Notes: generated by a model not told the origin, from the letters alone. Positions 27,601 through 35,992 are shown, counted from the first letter of the stretch. The stretch: DNA of 64,000 bases from [Empedobacter] haloabium (GCA_008011715.2 CP136508.1:6200001-6264000); one strand, 5' to 3'. Translations and numbers: made by a program.

Positions 27601-27736
27601 CCGGCTTGTTCAGGTCGGGAAAGACGTCGATCGGCGTACGCTGCGCCATCAGCGCGCCATACACCATCAGCAGCGCGGCGGCGGCCAGCACCAGCAGGCG
27701 GTTGTTCAGGCTGAATCGTACGATTGAGTTGAACAT
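24641..27736 (-). CDS. Heavy-metal efflux RND pump, CusA/CzcA family
   Basis: A 1031-residue inner-membrane RND transporter that exports divalent or monovalent metal ions using the proton gradient. The N-terminus [20 protein letters not shown], twelve membrane helices in two halves and two large periplasmic loops match HME-RND pumps. TM4 carries [20 protein letters not shown], the proton-relay region, with two adjacent acidic residues. Cognate adaptor and outer-membrane genes lie upstream in the same operon (4-bp gap). The metal (Co/Zn/Cd or Cu/Ag) cannot be fixed from the sequence alone. Confidence 0.93.
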   Translation of the reverse strand: MFNSIVRFSLNNRLLVLAAAALLMVYGALMAQRTPIDVFPDLNKPVVTVLTEAGGMAPEEVEQLVSFPLETGLNGMPGVTRVRSVSGVGLSIVYAEFDWGTDVYRNRQLVAERLALAREQLPTGVNPVMGPVSSIMGELMLIALPIDLAKTDPMKAREYADFVLRPRLLSIPGVSQAIPIGGEVRQLRVEPDPVRMAQVGITLDQLTTALRGFAANSSGGFIDLNSREYLIRNLGRTTRLEDARGLPVAFRNSVPVLLEQVAQVRYAAAFKRGDAGMNGRPAVIVSVQKQPSGDTMQLTRQIETALSELRQGLPAGLAAPVVLFRQADFIESSIGNVVEALRDGAILVAVVLFAFLLSARSTVISLVAIPLSLAVTALAFHLLGQSINVMTLGGLAIAIGELVDDAVVDVENILRRLRQRPEGTSVLETIWQASVEVRSGIVYATVIVVLVFVPLFALPGIEGRLFAPLGIAYITSILASMLVSMTVTPVLSLYLLPRMKRLRHGDSPLVRWLKRHDERLLHWSLPRARAALAIAVVAVVAAAASVPFFPRAFLPPFNEGSLVMGMTFAPGTALAEANRMGALAETLVKQVPEVVKVGRRTGRAELDEHAEGVHSSEIDVDLKPSERTREEVMAAIRAQLSVIPASIAIGQPISHRLDHLLSGVRAQVALKIYGDDLDTLRGLADTLRTRLATVPGLVDLSVERQVLIPQVKVRVDYRKAAQAGLSAGQVLAALEAMSEGTKVTQVIDGARRYDLVVRLADARRTPQDLERLMLDTPAGRLPLASLATVEEGDGPNQIGRENGRRRIVVYANTDGSSMSRIIGDVRGAVAATRLPGGYFVSIEGQFQAQEQAQRLIAGLSLASLVLVFLVLYTRYRSAVLAVVIMANIPFALVGSVVAMWLAGVSLSVASMVGFITLAGIATRNGILKISHYINLCKFEGESFGWPMIVRGSLERLTPVLMTALVAAFALLPLLLAADAPGKELLHPVAVVIFGGLVSSTLLDSLLTPLIVWLVGRKPLQAVLARSDAESY

Positions 27737-27740
27737 GGCG

Positions 27741-28850
27741 TTACCGGATCTGGTTGATCAGCGCCGCGCCGGACACCACCACCCGGTTTTCCGGCGACAG
27801 GCCGCGCGTGACCACGATCGTGTGCGCGTCCAGCGGCCGCGCTTCGACCGGCTGGGCGATGAAACGCATGGCGCCGGACTTGATCCACACCACCGTCTCG
27901 TTGGCCGGATTGCGCACCAGCGCCTCGGCCGGCAGGGCGATGCCCTGGACGGTCGTCTTCAGGCGGGCCAGCACGGACACCGGCTGGCCCACCGCCAGCG
28001 GCAGTGTTGCGCCGCTGGCGCGGAACGTGACGGGCAGGGCGCCGTCGCGCAGGCTGCGCCCGGCGCCGACCAAGGTCAGTTTGGCCTCCGGCGCCGCCGG
28101 CAGGCTGGCCGTGGCGATGCGGCTGGCCAGCGCCACGTCGGGCGTGCTGGCCTCGACCAGCGCGCGGGCCGGATCGACAACGTCGAACAGCACGTCGCGC
28201 GCCTCGACGATCTGGCCGGCCAGCACCTGCGCGCTGGCGATCACGCCATCGGCTGGCGCCAGGATCGCTTCAGTCCCTTGCACCGAGCGGCGCACGGCCT
28301 GCAGCCGGCCGACGATGCTGGCCAGCTCGGCACGCGCGGCCTCGATGTCCTTCGCGGGCACGGTGCCCTCCAGCAGCTGCAGGCGTTTGACGCGGCCCTC
28401 GGCCGCCACGCGCATGGCGCGCAGGTCGGCCAGGGTGGCTTCCTGGTTGCCACGTTCGATGGCGCTGGCGACCGGTGTCAGCCGGGCCAGCACTTGTCCC
28501 TTGCGCACGGCCTGGCCGGGCGTGGGCAAGCCCTGCGGGCCCGGCGCGATGCGGCCGGCAAACGGTGCCTGCACGCGGCCCCCCGCGTTCGGGTCGATGA
28601 CGACGCGGCCGTTCAGTTCGACCGTTTGCGGGTGGTGACCCTGCACGGCCTTGACGGTGCGGATGACCATACGGCGCTGGGCCAGCTTGGGCACGTTGAC
28701 GCTGCCGTCCGGCAGGCGGGACAGGCCGCTGGCGGGGGACGTTGCCTGGCCGTCCAGGTGCTCGCCGTTCGGGCCGTGCGCGCCGGGCGAGGCGTGAACG
28801 GCCTGCATGACGAGGAGGCCGAGGACGATCATTCGAGTGCGCGCGCTCAT
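27741..28850 (-). CDS. Periplasmic adaptor (membrane fusion) protein, CzcB/CusB family
   Basis: A 369-residue adaptor with ATG at 28850 overlapping the preceding stop (ATGA). After the signal peptide comes [11 protein letters not shown], a short His-containing motif shared almost exactly with the neighbouring protein at 28847-29398. The core shows the split biotinyl-lipoyl domain ([20 protein letters not shown] and [11 protein letters not shown]), an alpha-hairpin between, and a beta-barrel. It bridges the RND pump and the TolC-like channel. Confidence 0.9.
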   Translation of the reverse strand: MSARTRMIVLGLLVMQAVHASPGAHGPNGEHLDGQATSPASGLSRLPDGSVNVPKLAQRRMVIRTVKAVQGHHPQTVELNGRVVIDPNAGGRVQAPFAGRIAPGPQGLPTPGQAVRKGQVLARLTPVASAIERGNQEATLADLRAMRVAAEGRVKRLQLLEGTVPAKDIEAARAELASIVGRLQAVRRSVQGTEAILAPADGVIASAQVLAGQIVEARDVLFDVVDPARALVEASTPDVALASRIATASLPAAPEAKLTLVGAGRSLRDGALPVTFRASGATLPLAVGQPVSVLARLKTTVQGIALPAEALVRNPANETVVWIKSGAMRFIAQPVEARPLDAHTIVVTRGLSPENRVVVSGAALINQIR

Positions 28851-29398
28851 GCCCGCGCCTCCCGCTTCGCTGGGCGACGTGCGCGCAGCACCATTGCGGC
28901 CGGGATGCCGACGATCGGCAGCGCGGCAAGCCACCACCAGCGCTGGTCATGGCCGTGCTCGTGCGCGGCGATGGCGGGGACGTCGAGCGTGCCTTCCAGC
29001 AGGTCGCTGTCGCCGCCAGCGGTGAACGTGAACAGCAGGGCGTGCTTGCCCGGCTTGGACAGCGCCTGCAGGAGTTGTGCGTCGTCGATCGCATAGTCGC
29101 CAACGTCGGCATGGAAAGTGGCGCGCGCTTTCAGCTTGCCGTACTCGACTTCCAGCGTGCCGCCCAGCACGGGCTCATTGGTGTCGTAACGGTCGATCAA
29201 CACGGACAATTCGCCGCCGGACAGGTGACCGACCAGCTCGAACAGTTCGCTGAAGGTTTCGATGCGCGGCACAGTGCCGACGTCGGTCGTCGCGGCAGGA
29301 CCGTCGAGATGTTCGCCGTTGGGACCGTGGGCGCCGGGCGCGGCGTGCGCGGGCAACACGGTCGCCAGCGCCAGCAGCAGGGAGAGCAAGGTTGTCAT
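28847..29398 (-). CDS. His-rich exported membrane-anchored protein of the metal-efflux operon
   Basis: A 183-residue protein with a signal peptide (to about residue 19), then [14 protein letters not shown], a soluble beta domain with FHADVGDY, a HEHGH cluster near 161-165 and a C-terminal membrane helix with a basic tail. It is placed between the outer-membrane channel and adaptor genes with four-base overlaps on both sides. It probably binds or senses periplasmic metal, or assists the adaptor. No named family recognised with certainty. Confidence 0.8.
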   Translation of the reverse strand: MTTLLSLLLALATVLPAHAAPGAHGPNGEHLDGPAATTDVGTVPRIETFSELFELVGHLSGGELSVLIDRYDTNEPVLGGTLEVEYGKLKARATFHADVGDYAIDDAQLLQALSKPGKHALLFTFTAGGDSDLLEGTLDVPAIAAHEHGHDQRWWWLAALPIVGIPAAMVLRARRPAKREARA

Positions 29399-30612
29399 GG
29401 CACGACTCCTGAGGCTTGGTTCAATTGGGAATGGGCGCGGGCCACGGCGATGCGTTGCTGGCGCACGGCCACCTCGGCTTCATGGCCCAGTGCGCGCGAG
29501 CGCAGCAGGTCGGTCAGCGGTTTTTCGCCCAGGCGGAAGGCCTGCTCGAACAAGGCGGTGTGCTCGCGCATCAGCGCGGCGCGGGCGCTGGCCGCTTCCA
29601 GGGCGGCGCGGGCATGGTCCAGCTGCTCGCGGGCCACGGCAAGCGCCGTGTCCACGCTCGCCTGCGCCAGCGCCAGCTCGGCCGAGGCGGTCGCCAGCTG
29701 GGTACCGGCCCATGCCTCGGCCGGGCGGTTGCGCAGCGTGCCGGACAGCGGGATCTGCAGCGCGATACCGACGCTGCGCTCGGCGCCGGGCATCACGCCG
29801 TCGCGCTCGCGCCGCAGCGACAAGGCGACGGTCGGCGCAGCCTGCCGGCTGGCCGACGCCAGCTCGACCGCGGCCCGCGCCCGCGCCTCCGCCGCCTGTG
29901 CCGCCCGCAGCTGGGCATGGTCCGCGTCGCCGCGTTCGGCCGGCAGGGGTTCCGGCTGCAGGTCAGGCAGGGCGGCGGCGCCGGTCAGCTGGCGAAACCG
30001 GCCCAGCGTCTCGGCGGCACGGCCGCGCGCCAGCGCCAGGTCGGCACTGGCGGCCAGCACCTCCTGCCGCGCCAACAAGGCGTCGCTGCGCGCCAGGTCG
30101 CCGGCCTTGACGCGGCGGTCGACGTCGGCGGCCAGCTCTTCCAGGTGGTGCAGGTGGTCGGTCTGTTCCGCCAGCACGGCGCGCGCGCCGGCCGCCTCCC
30201 ACAAGCGGGACCGCACCTCGCCAGCAACGGCAAGACGGGCCTGTGCCAGTTGTGCATCGAGCTCTTCGCCGGCACGCGCGGCGAACTGGCGCCGCGCGCC
30301 GTGCTGGGCGGGCAGCACGACCGGCGCGCTCAGCGACAGCTCGGTTTCACGGCGGTTGCGCTGCTCGGTCCAGCGGTCGGAACGTTCAGAGACGCCGAGG
30401 CTGGGCGCCTCCGCCAGCCAGGACGCGGCAACGTCACGCGCCGCGGCGGTTTCATGCTGCCGGGCGAGCAGCGTCTGCGCCAGCGGCGAGCGCTGCCAGG
30501 CGGCATCGACCAGCGCGTGCAGTGTCGGGGTCGGCGCGCTTTGCGCGCTCGACAGGATCGGCAGCATGCAGGCAGCAGCCGCCATATAAACGGGGAAGCG
30601 TAGGATACGCAT
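29395..30612 (-). CDS. TolC-family outer-membrane channel, CzcC type
   Basis: A 405-residue outer-membrane efflux protein with signal peptide (1-23) and the two repeated TolC-type coiled-coil regions (roughly 30-215 and 235-405), rich in Ala, Leu, Glu, Arg. It is first in the pump operon, with GGAG upstream of the ATG, and overlaps the next gene by four bases. It would complete a CzcCBA-type tripartite export complex. Confidence 0.88.
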   Translation of the reverse strand: MRILRFPVYMAAAACMLPILSSAQSAPTPTLHALVDAAWQRSPLAQTLLARQHETAAARDVAASWLAEAPSLGVSERSDRWTEQRNRRETELSLSAPVVLPAQHGARRQFAARAGEELDAQLAQARLAVAGEVRSRLWEAAGARAVLAEQTDHLHHLEELAADVDRRVKAGDLARSDALLARQEVLAASADLALARGRAAETLGRFRQLTGAAALPDLQPEPLPAERGDADHAQLRAAQAAEARARAAVELASASRQAAPTVALSLRRERDGVMPGAERSVGIALQIPLSGTLRNRPAEAWAGTQLATASAELALAQASVDTALAVAREQLDHARAALEAASARAALMREHTALFEQAFRLGEKPLTDLLRSRALGHEAEVAVRQQRIAVARAHSQLNQASGVVP

Positions 30613-30705
30613 CGATACTCCAACGGTGAGTTAACTCATCGCCGAGGGATGCGCACGGGCGCGGCCAGGCCGCGCGGATCGGTGTGCGGGGTCGCCCTCG
30701 GCAGC

Positions 30706-31059
30706 TCAGCCGAGGGACGACGCGGGAGGCCGGTGTGGACAGTCCAGCAAGGGGTCCGGCGTCAGGGCCAGCCCGTCCGGATGGACAATGGAAACCAGTT
30801 GTGCCGGCGTGCACGCTTGCAGCGGCACGGCAAAGGCGGCGGGCTGCCCGGCGCAGGTGTGGTCCTGCACGTGCTGGGCCGATTCGTCGGAGTCGTCGTA
30901 GTGGATCGAACCATCGTCCTCGTGGTGATGCTGGACGTGTTCGTCATGCGCGATCTCGTGCGCCAGCGTGGTCTCGCCGGCCAGCACGTGCTCCCACTGC
31001 GCCGCGAAGCTTTGCAGCGGCAGGCACAGCATCAGCAGGATACAGAGGAGGTGGCGCAC
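30706..31059 (-). CDS. CzcI-like His-rich secreted protein
   Basis: A 117-residue protein with a GTG start and a signal peptide (RHLLCILLMLCLPLQSFA), then a histidine- and acid-rich segment (HEIAHDEHVQHHHEDDGSIH). It also has two later Cys residues (HTCAGQ, LDCPHR). Such small His-rich periplasmic proteins sit ahead of czcCBA operons and are linked to metal sensing or buffering. The ribosome-binding site is weak and the start is uncertain. Confidence 0.7.
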   Translation of the reverse strand: MRHLLCILLMLCLPLQSFAAQWEHVLAGETTLAHEIAHDEHVQHHHEDDGSIHYDDSDESAQHVQDHTCAGQPAAFAVPLQACTPAQLVSIVHPDGLALTPDPLLDCPHRPPASSLG

Positions 31060-31398
31060 GGAGATGAAGAACTTGCTGGAATTGACCGATTATAGCAGCG
31101 TCGTTTTCGGTGCTACGCAGCCACCGTAGTGCGCGAACAGAACGTCGAGCATGCTGGTCGCGGACGACACGTTGGTGCGGCTAGCGCTGGCCTGACCATG
31201 TAAGCTGTTTCAGGCCACGTACCTTGCGAGCGATACTCGACAAGGCGAGACTGGACATCGCAGGAAGGGCCGCGTTGTACCCGCCTATGCTGCATAACAA
31301 TATGTACGCGCTCGCACGACCGAAGGAAGGTGTGGCGTCCGGTAGACGCATGATGCAACGCGACTCTTGCAATCTTGTAGATCAACGAAAGGCCATAC
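31060..31398. other. Intergenic region, promoter of metal-efflux operon and of the DUF1232 gene
   Basis: About 340 bp with lower GC than the core genes. No convincing gene, repeat or RNA was recognised; open frames here look random. It should hold the divergent promoters of the His-rich gene (minus) and the DUF1232 gene (plus). Confidence 0.4.
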
Positions 31399-31794
31399 GT
31401 GAGAATTTCAGACACATTGCGTACCTGGGCACGCAAGATCAAGCACGACGGCGTTACCCTGTGGTTCGCCTGCAAGGACCCCGGAACTCCCCTGGCTGTC
31501 AAGGCGCTTTGCGCGCTGGTCGTGGCCTATGCCCTCAGTCCCATCGACCTCATTCCGGACTTTATTCCTGTGCTGGGCTACCTGGACGACGTGATCCTGC
31601 TCCCAGGCATGATCTGGCTGGCGGTCAGACTCATCCCAACAGAAGTCATTGCTCGATGCCGGATCGAGACCGACAAATGGATGGCCACGAACGGCCGGAA
31701 ACCGCGGACGCCATGGGGGATCGTGTTCGTTGTGACCGTGTGGATCATTGGGGCCTGGGCGTTGTGGGTCTATGTCCTGGCATCGCACTTCTAG
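31399..31794 (+). CDS. YkvA/DUF1232 family membrane protein
   Basis: A 131-residue protein with GTG start and AAAGG upstream. The family hallmark is ALSPIDLIPDFIPVLGYLDD (about 45-64), with a further hydrophobic helix at the C-terminus (GIVFVVTVWIIGAWALWVYV). DUF1232 proteins are small membrane proteins of unknown function. It is the last recognisable core gene before the glmS-linked island. Confidence 0.88.
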   Translation: MRISDTLRTWARKIKHDGVTLWFACKDPGTPLAVKALCALVVAYALSPIDLIPDFIPVLGYLDDVILLPGMIWLAVRLIPTEVIARCRIETDKWMATNGRKPRTPWGIVFVVTVWIIGAWALWVYVLASHF

Positions 31795-31865
31795 CAGCGG
31801 TACTGCCGGCCGCTGAGTAGGCTTCTGCCGTGGTCAAATGAAAGGGTCTGCGAGGAATATGTCAT

Positions 31866-32036
31866 TGAATCGCCCCGGCTTTCGTGGAGGCCGGTTCATG
31901 TGAGTCAGGCTGGGATAGCCTGACTGCTCAACTGCGCATAAGAGTTTGCCTCAACTTCGGCTGGCGCTATATAGCCGAGCGGTTCGATGTGATGGTTAAA
32001 CCAGGACACCCCATCAACCGTCAGATCGAAAAACTA
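31866..32036 (-). pseudogene. IS3-family transposase remnant with insertion-sequence end
   Basis: On the minus strand, 32009 down to 31905 reads VSWFNHHIEPLGYIAPAEV and on to a stop (ends SYAQLSSQAIPA), the C-terminus of an IS3-family OrfB transposase. The upstream part is missing: an in-frame stop lies at about 32034-32036. The sequence at 31866-31892 (TGAATCGCCCCGG, then a GTGGAGGCC block) looks like an IS3-type terminal inverted repeat. The element is thus an old 3' fragment at the border of the island. It could have deleted the left end of the Tn7-like element. Confidence 0.8.
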
Positions 32037-32053
32037 TGAGGTGACTGCGAGCG

Positions 32054-32077
32054 AAAAGGGCGGCTTTTCTGCCGCCC
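32054..32077 (-). terminator. Terminator of the ABC-three-component operon
   Basis: On the minus strand GGGCGGC-AGAAAA-GCCGCCC is followed by TTTT, 44 bp after the stop of the ATPase gene. Confidence 0.75.
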
Positions 32078-32120
32078 TCATCAGTAATCGTCTCTTCGGT
32101 GTAAAAGCCAGGTGCTCTCT

Positions 32121-34010
32121 CTATCCATCTTGCCGAACGGCGGTATTGGCTTCATACGGAAACAATCCATACCGTCCGCTATGTGGGTTTTTGCTGAACA
32201 TCTGAACCTGCTCTAGGGTCTTAATTGTATCGGGAGGATCCGTATTTTCAACGACAATTACCTGCTGATCCTCCGGGAGCGATAGCAGATAGTCATAGAA
32301 CTGTTCCTTCAGGTCGGTACCTCGTAAGTCATCCTCTTTTCCATCTGGCTCTCGGTAAGCCAGAAGTGGGGAGTCAAGGATGGCAAATCCTGGGTGTGGT
32401 GTCCCGTTGGATCGACAGTATGAAAGCAAGCCCAAGGTGAAAGCCGCATGTGTGATGGCGCGAAGGCCCTTTCCACGGGCACCGCGTGGCTTCCCGGCGA
32501 TCACCAGGTCACGAGCTTTAGGGTCAAAAAAGACTTGTCCCGCTTCCGGGAAATGCCAGTCGGTGAGAATTTCCTCAACACTCTTCGCGAATCCAGCGGC
32601 TGCAGCGGTCGAGACGTCTCCGCTACCTGCCTGAGCCTTGTCTCCGCCCTCTTGGGCACCTTCAAGACTTGCCCGTCTGCGCTCCATATCTTGGACCGTC
32701 GCGTAAAGTGCCAGCCCTTCACGTACTTCAGCCCGCTTATCGCTAAAATCGGAATATGTCGCTCGCAGCTTTGCGAGCTTCGGTGACAGTAGGCCGTCCA
32801 CTGACTCGGATAGCTGCTCCAACTCCTGCATGATAGTCGGCATTCTTCGGTCGAAGTTCGCTCCCTCGCGCAACAAATCCCGCATCGTCAATGCCAGTTC
32901 CGCACGTAACACTTCGATCTTGTTAATCTCTTGCCTGGCAGCCTCAACAACCGCCTCTGTATTTCCTTCACAGGCAGTATTACTACGACCGTGTGATGGC
33001 TCTGAACCACAGAGCGGGCAAATGTTCATCTCCAAAACACCGAATAGAGTGCCGCCTTCCTCGATAGCCTGAAGACGTTCAATGTCCGAGACATAGTGCT
33101 GATCTAACAGGCTAAAGCGTTCTATGAGGCCTTCAATTTCGTTTCGACGATCGCGCCCCTCTTCGAGTTTTTTTCGCAACTCACGGCGCCGTTTCGCAGC
33201 CTCTTGGAACGCCACCTCAGTTGAGTTTAACTGCTGAGCATGCTGGTTTAAGGACGCTTCGATCTTCTGAAGTTGAGTAGCAAGCTCATCGGGCTGTTTT
33301 GCAACTTCCTTGAGCCGGTCTCTATAGTCATCGAGCAGCTGATCGAGGAGTTGTATCTGCGCTTCACGCGAAAGCTCCTCAGGCCCACGAGCGGCCGTGC
33401 TGACCAGTGCAGAATCGTCAACACCGGTTAGCAATAACTTGAACGTCGACGTATTGGCTGTATCGGCGGTGTAGTTGCCGTCTAAAAGAGGCGAGCGCTG
33501 CTGCGTGATCTCGGTTTCGGTGACGATCATTAGCCTGGCGATATTTCGAAAGCTAAGACTGTTCGTCTCATTCCGCGCGTTTTTGCGCACCCGCTTACCA
33601 GTGAGGCCAGATTGGTCGAGCAGGAAAGAAGAGAGATTGGAAGCGTTGCGGTCACTATGAACTTCCGACAGTACTTGGGCTTCGACTTCGACACCGGGGG
33701 GCACCTCATGTAACCCCGTATACAAAAGGAAGCTACCGCCATCAGCGCTTCGGCTGATTGTGAACGTATCCCCCGCCAGCGTTTCTATGCCGAGTAAAAT
33801 GCGGTCATAACCCTGTCGCTCGGTAATCTCGCGCAAAGGTGGCTTTCCGCCCAGCATGAAGTCGATTGTCTCGACAATAAATGACTTGCCGGTGTCCGAC
33901 GCTCCATACAGAACATTCAAACCGGGCCCGAACTTCACAGTTGCAGGTAGCTTCTGGGGTCCAAAAAAACCCAGAAAGCGTAGCCGGAGGCCTTTGATTT
34001 CCTTTGTCAC
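32121..34010 (-). CDS. Rad50/SMC-like ABC ATPase, probable ABC-3C system ATPase
   Basis: A 629-residue ATPase. Walker A GASDTGKS is at 36-43, followed by a long coiled-coil region (about 215-450) with a CPLC zinc-hook-like apex at 331-334 and a further Cys at 347. An RGxGxR signature-like segment lies at 510-517, and Walker B GFAILDSP at 541-548. This layout fits the DNA-associated ABC ATPases of ABC-three-component (ABC-3C) conflict systems. The start overlaps the upstream gene by four bases. Codon use is clearly AT-richer than the surrounding core genes, a sign of transfer. Confidence 0.85.
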   Translation of the reverse strand: MTKEIKGLRLRFLGFFGPQKLPATVKFGPGLNVLYGASDTGKSFIVETIDFMLGGKPPLREITERQGYDRILLGIETLAGDTFTISRSADGGSFLLYTGLHEVPPGVEVEAQVLSEVHSDRNASNLSSFLLDQSGLTGKRVRKNARNETNSLSFRNIARLMIVTETEITQQRSPLLDGNYTADTANTSTFKLLLTGVDDSALVSTAARGPEELSREAQIQLLDQLLDDYRDRLKEVAKQPDELATQLQKIEASLNQHAQQLNSTEVAFQEAAKRRRELRKKLEEGRDRRNEIEGLIERFSLLDQHYVSDIERLQAIEEGGTLFGVLEMNICPLCGSEPSHGRSNTACEGNTEAVVEAARQEINKIEVLRAELALTMRDLLREGANFDRRMPTIMQELEQLSESVDGLLSPKLAKLRATYSDFSDKRAEVREGLALYATVQDMERRRASLEGAQEGGDKAQAGSGDVSTAAAAGFAKSVEEILTDWHFPEAGQVFFDPKARDLVIAGKPRGARGKGLRAITHAAFTLGLLSYCRSNGTPHPGFAILDSPLLAYREPDGKEDDLRGTDLKEQFYDYLLSLPEDQQVIVVENTDPPDTIKTLEQVQMFSKNPHSGRYGLFPYEANTAVRQDG

Positions 34011-34513
34011 TGCTTGCCTCCCGTGCTTGGCTCAATGTGTTGAAATTCTTCAACCCAATCGTCGAAGAAGCGACGCATTACCGCACGAAACTCCTGGTCC
34101 GAATGGTGTCCGAATGTTGCGACAAGCCATGAAGCACGCTCCTTCAATGCACGTAGATAGCGGCCAGACAGAGTGTCCAAGAACATCACAGCATTCTCCC
34201 CGGCGCTGTACTTGAACCCATCTGGCGCCGCCTGTCGTTGTACCAAGTCCCGCGTCATCATTAGCAGCAAAGCATCCTCTACCAACCCGCGTCTTACCAA
34301 CAGCTCTGCGGAACGGTGTGGCGTAGGTGGATGAAGACTTTCAGGTCCTCCGACGTCACCGGTGTGAACCAGAAGAAAGTCGAGAGCAACCAAGCGCTGC
34401 AAATCGTAGGTTTGGGGGAAGGCAGCACCCAGTAGAGCAACAGCCCGAATACCGGCCTCCAAAGGACCGTTGAACGTGGCGGGACGCTTATCTTGCCTTA
34501 GGATTGAGTCCAT
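34007..34513 (-). CDS. Probable ABC-3C middle component
   Basis: A 168-residue all-helical protein between the nuclease-like gene and the ATPase gene. The N-terminal part (GPLEAGIRAVALLGAAFPQ; LQRLVALDFLLVHTGDVGG) matches my recollection of small middle components of ABC-three-component systems, which resemble winged-helix or helical adaptors. It overlaps the upstream gene by 16 bp and the ATPase gene by four, so all three are translationally coupled. The family call depends strongly on the gene context. Confidence 0.7.
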   Translation of the reverse strand: MDSILRQDKRPATFNGPLEAGIRAVALLGAAFPQTYDLQRLVALDFLLVHTGDVGGPESLHPPTPHRSAELLVRRGLVEDALLLMMTRDLVQRQAAPDGFKYSAGENAVMFLDTLSGRYLRALKERASWLVATFGHHSDQEFRAVMRRFFDDWVEEFQHIEPSTGGKQ

Positions 34514-35586
34514 TGCAGTCGATCCTCATTCGCAAGCTGTTGACACATGCCGTCCCGATCCTTGGGCTTCGTGCAGGTGATTAAGGGGTTCGCCGTAATC
34601 TGAAGTTCACGAGCAGCCTTGGTAACCGCACACACTCGTGCATAACCGTCCTGATGAGTTGCGTCATGTGTATCGACGACGCCGTCATAAATGTCGTCTT
34701 GCAGCGACTCGAATGTTCCCGCAGGAACGGAGTCACGGGCGAACACTCGAAGTGACTCTGCGTGATAAAACGCCTCACGCTGGCGATGGAAATGATCCCT
34801 CAACTTCGGTGCCGATGCCAGTGCCGATGGATCCGAAACCGGCTGACCAATATGTTCAGCATAAGCATTGAGTAGTTGGGTGACGTAGCGACTCTCGTCA
34901 GTCTTAATCACTGCGGGCGGCTTCGCAGCATCAGGGCGAGCCTTCAGTCCGCCGCCAAAACGAGCCGCATGAACCGGCGATGCTCGATGTTCCTCAACGA
35001 GCTGTAGCGATGTTTTGGCGTCAAAAATCGAGAAGTCAAATGCATTTACATACGCAAGGAGCGATGCGTCGAGCACCACTTCTTGGGTCTTCGTGATTTC
35101 CTTTCGGACGTACTTCTCCCAGTTCGCATTAAGCTCATCACGAAGCTTCGAAGCATCTGAAAGAAGGGCAGCGAGAGATGTGCCTACCCCCTTCGGTGCT
35201 ACGAAGTAGTAACGCCTCGGCGGTGTGTATTCTTTTTTGAACGAGTACCAAACGATCTTACCAATCTCTACCCAAACGTTCGTAGGTCGAAGTGCATTGT
35301 CATAATGCTTGCACTGGTAATTATCCCAGACACCTTGCAATTTTTTCGCATCGGTAAAACCGGCGATGTCCACACCTCGATCACCAGAACCGGTGAACCG
35401 CTGTACTTTAATATATTGCTGTTTCAAGCAGAAATGCGCCCATTCCTGTACAAAGTCTTCCCACTGATCAGGTGAGTACAGGAGAAGTTGCTGCTGTGGT
35501 GGAATCACCGGACCATGCACCACAGTTGCTGCGGTCACTGATGACAATGGTGCAGGCTCAGGGATGTCGGTCCAGTCTGTACTCAT
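34498..35586 (-). CDS. Restriction-endonuclease-fold effector with ABC-3C C-terminal domain
   Basis: A 362-residue protein, first in the operon. The N-terminal part (about 35-135) has a PD-(D/E)xK nuclease pattern: an acidic helix with E43/E48, the turn TGSGDRGVDIAGF with D73, and a strand with QCK at 91-93. This resembles Mrr-like restriction nucleases. The C-terminal half (about 215-350) is helical and would be the ABC-3C C-terminal domain that contacts the other components. The predicted role is nucleic-acid cleavage gated by the ATPase, probably against phages or plasmids. This is inference. Confidence 0.75.
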   Translation of the reverse strand: MSTDWTDIPEPAPLSSVTAATVVHGPVIPPQQQLLLYSPDQWEDFVQEWAHFCLKQQYIKVQRFTGSGDRGVDIAGFTDAKKLQGVWDNYQCKHYDNALRPTNVWVEIGKIVWYSFKKEYTPPRRYYFVAPKGVGTSLAALLSDASKLRDELNANWEKYVRKEITKTQEVVLDASLLAYVNAFDFSIFDAKTSLQLVEEHRASPVHAARFGGGLKARPDAAKPPAVIKTDESRYVTQLLNAYAEHIGQPVSDPSALASAPKLRDHFHRQREAFYHAESLRVFARDSVPAGTFESLQDDIYDGVVDTHDATHQDGYARVCAVTKAARELQITANPLITCTKPKDRDGMCQQLANEDRLQWTQS

Positions 35587-35819
35587 GCTATGGCAGGCTC
35601 ACATGAGCTGCTGAAAATACCCTTGTAAGACCTATGCGCTGCTACTTTCTTAGCAGGAACTTTCTCAGTATCAAGGGCACATCCAGACCGCATGTGATTA
35701 CGAATTATTAACTTCATTACCATAAACGAAATTTCTCCTCACGGCAACAAATGTGAAAACGCGATTCTAAACCGGCTGAAGGAAAAGGACGAAACCCAAC
35801 CAAACCTTGGGTAAGAAGT

Positions 35820-35855
35820 CACCTTGTCGGCTCAGATCCCTGAGTCGACAAGGTG
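35820..35855. repeat. Long interrupted inverted repeat inside the Tn7-like island
   Basis: CACCTTGTCG pairs with CGACAAGGTG, and inside it CTCAG pairs with CTGAG around a 4-nt loop, separated by one unpaired base on each side. No T-tract follows. It lies between the operon and the Tn7-like end. It could be a terminator for either side, a recombination site or a leftover of another element. Confidence 0.55.
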
Positions 35856-35901
35856 GGGCAGCACTTCGGTTTGGGGTATCGAAGGAAGCTAGCCAAACCT
35901 A

Positions 35902-35968
35902 AGTGTCAAACTTTATTGTTTAGTGTCAGACTTTATTGTTTTGTGTCTGACTTTATTGTTCGTCCACA
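35902..35968 (-). mobile_element. Tn7-like transposon right end with three TnsB-site-like repeats
   Basis: Three direct repeats with an exact 20-bp period, each ending GACTTTATTGTT or a one-base variant, begin at 35902, 35922 and 35942. Read on the minus strand the outer terminus is TGTGGACGAACAATAAAGTC, which differs at two positions from the Tn7 terminus as I remember it (TGTGGGCGGACAATAAAGTC). Repeated ACAATAAAGT cores correspond to Tn7 TnsB-binding sites. The terminus is 24 bp beyond the glmS stop, the normal Tn7 insertion point, and the right end is the one that faces glmS. No tnsABCDE genes and no matching left end are seen. Confidence 0.85.
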
Positions 35969-35992
35969 ACAGTCACACCGGCCTGAAGCGGA
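35969..35992. other. attTn7 remnant: 24-bp spacer between glmS stop and the transposon end
   Basis: The bases between the Tn7-like terminus and the glmS stop codon. If a 5-bp target duplication was made it should be ACAGT (35969-35973). A matching copy next to a left end was looked for between 31.0 and 32.1 kb and not found. Confidence 0.7.

Noticed and set aside
24779..27727. A 982-codon open frame on the plus strand opposite the RND pump gene
   Set aside because: It is antisense to a clearly conserved transporter, is rich in His/Arg/Gln as expected from GC-rich shadow frames, and has no domain. The same applies to other long antisense frames such as 505-1959 (+), 8216-10597 (+), 36062-37864 (+) and 46931-49405 (-).
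31113..31502. A 129-codon minus-strand gene overlapping the DUF1232 gene
   Set aside because: No ribosome-binding site or recognisable domain, and it overlaps a well-supported gene on the other strand.
31866..32036. Complete insertion sequence
   Set aside because: Only the last codons of the transposase and one terminal repeat are present; no second end or full reading frame.
35902..35968. CRISPR array
   Set aside because: The three repeats are adjacent with no spacers and no cas genes; the Tn7-end interpretation explains position and sequence.
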